Positions 60,739-64,000 of a stretch of DNA of 64,000 bases are shown here, piece after piece; within the stretch, counting starts at the first letter, position 1, and every line of letters begins with the position of its first letter. Both the position numbers and the translations under genes were made by a program. The notes beneath the pieces were generated by a model that was not told the origin of the DNA, made no database searches, and saw only the letters and a list, made by a program, of their open reading frames with translations. This DNA is from Pantoea sp050157905 (lineage in GTDB: Bacteria; Pseudomonadota; Gammaproteobacteria; Enterobacterales; Enterobacteriaceae). The stretch spans positions 1,054,001-1,118,000 of the forward strand of contig NZ_JBKIWZ010000001.1 of the NCBI RefSeq assembly GCF_050157905.1, read 5' to 3'.

Positions 60739-61071
60739 ATGAGTACTGTAGAAAAAATTCAGCGCCAGATCGCAGAAAACCCGATCCTGCTGTACATGAA
60801 AGGTTCCCCGAAACTGCCAAGCTGCGGTTTCTCTGCACAGGCGGTGCAGGCGCTGTCAGCCTGTGGTGAGCGTTTTGCTTACGTGGATATTCTGCAGAAC
60901 CCGGACATTCGTGCCGAGCTGCCGAAATACGCCAACTGGCCTACGTTCCCGCAGCTGTGGGTTGATGGCGAGCTGGTCGGCGGATGCGACATCATCGTTG
61001 AGATGTTGCAGCGTGGTGAACTGCAGTCACTGATCAAAGAGACCGCAGAAAAATTTAAAGAAGCAGAATAA
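60739..61071 (+). CDS. grxD: Monothiol glutaredoxin GrxD
   Basis: GrxD (Grx4) is a CGFS-type glutaredoxin that binds a 2Fe-2S cluster with glutathione and partners with BolA; it takes part in iron and Fe-S homeostasis. The 110-residue product has the active site SCGFS with Cys29, the glutathione-binding WPTFPQLWVDGELVGG, and GGCDI. E. coli Grx4 is 115 aa. Confidence 0.97.
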   Translation: MSTVEKIQRQIAENPILLYMKGSPKLPSCGFSAQAVQALSACGERFAYVDILQNPDIRAELPKYANWPTFPQLWVDGELVGGCDIIVEMLQRGELQSLIKETAEKFKEAE

Positions 61072-61072
61072 A

Positions 61073-61103
61073 AAAAAGGCCGACATCACGTCGGCCTTTT
61101 TCA
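61073..61103 (+). terminator. Terminator of grxD (and rnt)
   Basis: AAGGCCGAC pairs with GTCGGCCTT over ATCAC, with A-run before and T-run after. It can act on both grxD and the convergent rnt. Confidence 0.93.
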
Positions 61104-61113
61104 TTGTGCACGA

Positions 61114-61788
61114 TTACGCCGTTTCCCCGGCGTCTGCGTCGGCAGCGTCTCCGGCAAAGGGGAGCGGCCAGCCGCCCAGACGTTTCCAGCGGTTAACCAG
61201 CTCACAGAACAGGGTTGCCGTCTGCTGAGTATCATAAAGCGCGGAATGCGCCTGTGAACTGTCAAACTCCATTCCCGCGGCTATACAGGCTTTCGCCAGT
61301 ACGGTCTGTCCCAGCACCAGTCCGCTCAGGGCGGCGGTGTCAAAGGTGGCAAACGGATGGAACGGATTACGTTTCAGGCTGGCACGTTCCGCTGCGGCGG
61401 ACATAAAGTTAAGGTCGAACGTGGCGTTGTGCGCCACCATGATAGCGCGGTTACAGCCGCTGTCCTTAATCCCTTTACGTACCATTTTGAAGATAGCGTG
61501 CAGCGCTTCATACTCGCTGACCGCGCCCCGCAGGGGATTGCTGGGGTCGATGCCGGTAAAGGCGAGTGCTTCCGGATGCAGCAGCGATCCGGCAAAGGGT
61601 TCGACGTTGAAATGCAGCGTCTGATCAATCCCAATCCAGCCCTCTTCATCCATTTTCAGCGTAATAGCGGCAATTTCCAGTAACGCATCGGTCTGCGCAT
61701 TGAAACCTGCGGTCTCAACGTCGATCACCACCGGGTAGAAGCCACGGAAACGTTGATTGAGTGCATTAGGGGAATTCGATTCAGACAT
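61114..61788 (-). CDS. rnt: Ribonuclease T
   Basis: RNase T is a 3'-5' exonuclease that finishes tRNA and other stable RNA 3' ends. The 224-residue product has the DEDDh-type acidic residues Asp23 and Glu25 in VIDVETAGF, a later HNATFDLNF, and the His/Asp pair in QAHSALYDTQQTA. In E. coli the helicase gene lhr lies between rnt and grxD; it is missing here. Confidence 0.97.
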   Translation of the reverse strand: MSESNSPNALNQRFRGFYPVVIDVETAGFNAQTDALLEIAAITLKMDEEGWIGIDQTLHFNVEPFAGSLLHPEALAFTGIDPSNPLRGAVSEYEALHAIFKMVRKGIKDSGCNRAIMVAHNATFDLNFMSAAAERASLKRNPFHPFATFDTAALSGLVLGQTVLAKACIAAGMEFDSSQAHSALYDTQQTATLFCELVNRWKRLGGWPLPFAGDAADADAGETA

Positions 61789-61907
61789 CAGGATCTCGCT
61801 GCAGAAAAAGGGCAGCGCGCATTATGGCAAAAAACAGGGCCGGGTGCAGCAGATAGAGCGCAGAGAAGGGGATTCAGCCCGCCCGGGCGGGCAGGCTGAG
61901 AAGCCAT

Positions 61908-62315
61908 TTAGTTGCCAAGGCCTTTACCGGCATCTTTGTTTTCGATCAGCTCGATTTTGTATCCATCGGGATCTTCAACAAAGGCAATAATGGTCGAGCC
62001 ACCTTTAACCGGGCCGGCTTCACGCGTGACTTTACCACCGTCATTACGGATGCGTTCGCAGGCCGCTGCTGCGTCATCCACGCCCAGCGCGATATGGCCA
62101 TAGGCGTTGCCCAGGTCATAGCTGTCGACGCCCCAGTTGTAGGTCAGCTCAATGACCGCCCCTTCACTTTCATCGGTGTAGCCCACAAAGGCCAGGGTGT
62201 ATTTATATTCGGTGTTTTCGCTCTGACGCAGCACGCGCATGCCCAGCACACGGGTGTAGAAATCGATTGAACGTTGCAGATCGCCAACGCGCAGCATGGT
62301 ATGAAGTAAACGCAT
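61908..62315 (-). CDS. gloA: Lactoylglutathione lyase (glyoxalase I) GloA
   Basis: GloA isomerises the glutathione adduct of methylglyoxal to S-lactoylglutathione. The 135-residue protein has the nickel ligands of the E. coli enzyme: His5, Glu56, His74 and Glu122. The order nemR-nemA-gloA-rnt is that of E. coli. Confidence 0.98.
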   Translation of the reverse strand: MRLLHTMLRVGDLQRSIDFYTRVLGMRVLRQSENTEYKYTLAFVGYTDESEGAVIELTYNWGVDSYDLGNAYGHIALGVDDAAAACERIRNDGGKVTREAGPVKGGSTIIAFVEDPDGYKIELIENKDAGKGLGN

Positions 62316-62431
62316 AACATCCTCTTTGAAATAAAAACGCCATCGCCGGATGACCCAGCGCTAAGTATAGCGATCAAAATCGCCTGTGAATAATGGCTGC
62401 CGTCATCGTCCCGGACGACAGCCGGACCCGA

Positions 62432-63529
62432 TTACAGCGTCGGGTAATCGATATACCCTTCCGCGCCGCCGCCGTAGAAGCTCTCCGGGCGCTGCGGGTT
62501 GAGTGGCGCATCCTGTTGAAGACGTTCAACCAGATCCGGGTTTGCGATGTAGTCACGACCAAAGGCGACCGCATCAATCAGACCGCGACCAATCAAATCA
62601 TCCGCTTTCTCTACGGTATAGGCACCGGCCCCGATGATAGCTCCCGGGAAAAGATCGCGCACTTTCTGACGGAAAGCGTCGGTGTAAGGTTTGCCGCCCG
62701 CCCAGTCTGGCTCTGAGAGGTGCAGATAGGCGATGTTGCGTTTCGCCAGCTCGCCGATGTACCACAGCGCCGCCTCTTCTTCGTCCGGGCCGTTGTCCAG
62801 ATTCTGGAAACTGCCAATAGGTGATACGCGAATACCGATGCGATCGGCTGACCAGTTGGCGATGACCGCGTCAACGACTTCCAGCGCAAAGCGGCCACGT
62901 TTTTCGATACTGCCGCCATACTCATCGGTACGCCGATTGGAGTCAGGAGCCAGGAACTGATGGATCAGATAACCGTGCGCCGAGTGCAGCTCAAGCAGGT
63001 CAAAATCCGCTTCACGCGCGTTAGCCGCAGCCTGACCAAAATCAGCCACGATCTGCTGAATCTCGGGCACGGTCAGTTCGCGTGGTACAGAGGTTTCTTC
63101 GCGATAAACGCTGCCATCTTCCGCACGCAGAGAGGTGCGGGTTCCTGCAGGCAGGGCTGAAGGCGCAACAGGCGCTTTGCCTTCCGGCTGCACGCTGTTA
63201 TGCGAAATCCGACCGGTATGCCATAACTGTACGGCAGTGTGGCCGCCCGCCTGATGCACGCCGTTGTTGATGTCTTTCCACGCTGCAATCTGCTGCTGGG
63301 TGTGCAGGCCTGGCGCACCGGCATAGCCTTTCGCCTGGAAGGAGATCTGGGTCGCTTCGGTGATGATCAGGCCGGCGCTGGCACGCTGGTGGTAATATTC
63401 CGCCATCATCGGCGTCGGGATATCGCCTGGCTCAATGCTGCGCAGACGGGTCAGCGGTGCCATAAAGACGCGGTTCGGGACGGTAATTGCGCCAACTTTC
63501 AGCGGACGAAACAGCTGGGTACTCGCCAT
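62432..63529 (-). CDS. nemA: N-ethylmaleimide reductase NemA (old yellow enzyme)
   Basis: NemA is an FMN-dependent reductase of N-ethylmaleimide, nitrate esters, nitroaromatics and chromate, and helps detoxify methylglyoxal-type electrophiles. The 365-residue TIM barrel has the motifs RVFMAPLTRLRS, ELHSAHGYLIHQFLAPDSNRR (substrate- and FMN-site residues) and DAVAFGRDYIANPDL. It is cotranscribed with nemR upstream. Confidence 0.96.
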   Translation of the reverse strand: MASTQLFRPLKVGAITVPNRVFMAPLTRLRSIEPGDIPTPMMAEYYHQRASAGLIITEATQISFQAKGYAGAPGLHTQQQIAAWKDINNGVHQAGGHTAVQLWHTGRISHNSVQPEGKAPVAPSALPAGTRTSLRAEDGSVYREETSVPRELTVPEIQQIVADFGQAAANAREADFDLLELHSAHGYLIHQFLAPDSNRRTDEYGGSIEKRGRFALEVVDAVIANWSADRIGIRVSPIGSFQNLDNGPDEEEAALWYIGELAKRNIAYLHLSEPDWAGGKPYTDAFRQKVRDLFPGAIIGAGAYTVEKADDLIGRGLIDAVAFGRDYIANPDLVERLQQDAPLNPQRPESFYGGGAEGYIDYPTL

Positions 63530-63579
63530 AATAGCTCCTGATTAGTAGACCAGTCGTCTACAAACACGTTTTTTAAAAA

Positions 63580-64000
63580 TCAGTGGCGTTTGAGCCACTG
63601 TTCGATGGTACTCAATGCGAGGCGCAGTGGCTGCGCCTCGCGGGAAATTTTGCTCTGCAGGCTGGCGCCAAGCCACAGCAGCGACAACAGCTCTGCCATC
63701 TGCGCCGGAGGCTGTGGAAGCTCAAGTGACTCCTGCTCCACTGCGGCGAGCAGCGTCCGCGCGTAGAGGGCCGTGATTTTGGCTGCTCCCTGCTGCAGGG
63801 CCACGCGCATCGGCTCAGAGAGGTCGCATACTTCAGCTGAAACTTTGACGCCCAGGCAGCCCACGATATGCCCCTGCTGAACAAACAGCTCAACAGCGGC
63901 ACGGAAATGATTAAGCAGACGCTCCGCTGGCGTGCCATGAGTCTGATTAAGCTGAAGCTCCACATCCTGCAGGTAACGCGCAAAGTAGCGTTCCAGTAGC
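63580..64000 (-). CDS. nemR: TetR-family repressor NemR (partial, N-terminus beyond window)
   Basis: NemR represses nemA-gloA and is released when reactive electrophiles or hypochlorite modify its cysteines. Only the C-terminal 139 residues are in the window; the helix-turn-helix lies beyond base 64000. The visible ligand domain contains VGCLGVKVSAEVCDLSEPMR, whose first Cys corresponds to the redox-sensing Cys106 of E. coli. LLWLGASLQSKISR holds the partner lysine. The start of the frame at 63963 is only an internal GTG. Confidence 0.93.
   Translation of the reverse strand, partial: LLERYFARYLQDVELQLNQTHGTPAERLLNHFRAAVELFVQQGHIVGCLGVKVSAEVCDLSEPMRVALQQGAAKITALYARTLLAAVEQESLELPQPPAQMAELLSLLWLGASLQSKISREAQPLRLALSTIEQWLKRH

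Noticed and set aside
61877..61892. GC-only palindrome GCCCGCCCGGGCGGGC downstream of gloA
   Set aside because: It can form a strong hairpin but has no T-run on either strand, so it is not called a terminator with confidence.

Overview
The window is ordinary chromosomal DNA of an enteric bacterium. Gene content, gene order and protein sequences follow the Escherichia coli chromosome around its 37-40 minute region, but with several insertions and losses. The balance (a kduI-kduD pair here, no pfkB, lhr, sodB or katE at the expected places, fairly GC-rich coding DNA) suggests the family Erwiniaceae, most likely a Pantoea or close relative. That placement is inference from recalled gene orders; no database search was possible. 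No prophage, insertion sequence, CRISPR array or ribosomal RNA was seen.

Layout. 1-4939: the arginine succinyltransferase operon astCADBE (astC cut by the window edge), with overlapping start and stop codons. 5248-12498: the periplasmic chaperone spy, the SOS nuclease cho, a YddG-type exporter, nadE, a Bcr/CflA-type efflux pump, the lipoprotein osmE, an exported His/Gly-rich protein and the cystine carrier tcyP. 12650-18935: ydjM with a double LexA site, kduD-kduI under a KdgR-like operator, hxpB, yniB, yniA, ydiZ and ydiY. 19178-26367: the translation block thrS-infC-rpmI-rplT-(pheM leader)-pheS-pheT-ihfA. 26536-31964: btuC-btuE-btuD, nlpC, ydiV and selO. 31972-38430: aroH, then ppsR divergent from ppsA, the small RNA RprA and ydiK. 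38596-49457: ydiJ, an unrecognised gene behind a perfect Fur box, the sufABCDSE iron-sulfur operon, the L,D-transpeptidase ldtE and lpp. 49761-54156: pykF, three tandem tRNA-Val(GAC) genes, mdtK and ribE. 54465-64000: cfa, punC/punR, purR, ynhF, mepH, grxD, rnt, gloA, nemA and the end of nemR.

How the parts connect. PEP/pyruvate interconversion is represented twice (ppsA with its regulator ppsR, and pykF). Both upstream regions contain a good Cra (FruR) site, and both also contain two copies of an unassigned palindrome with core TTGCGCAA. Iron homeostasis is represented by suf, the monothiol glutaredoxin grxD and the Fur-box gene next to suf. Purine control is represented by purR, a PurR-type box in front of purR, another in front of ydiJ, and the punC/punR pair. 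SOS control is represented by cho and ydjM. Envelope maintenance is represented by spy, osmE, RprA with an RcsB-like box, ldtE, lpp, nlpC and mepH.

The window is mostly conserved housekeeping DNA. I found no clearly new multi-gene system. The best leads are the TTGCGCAA palindromes, a branched RNA-like fold downstream of ribE, and the Fur-box gene beside suf.
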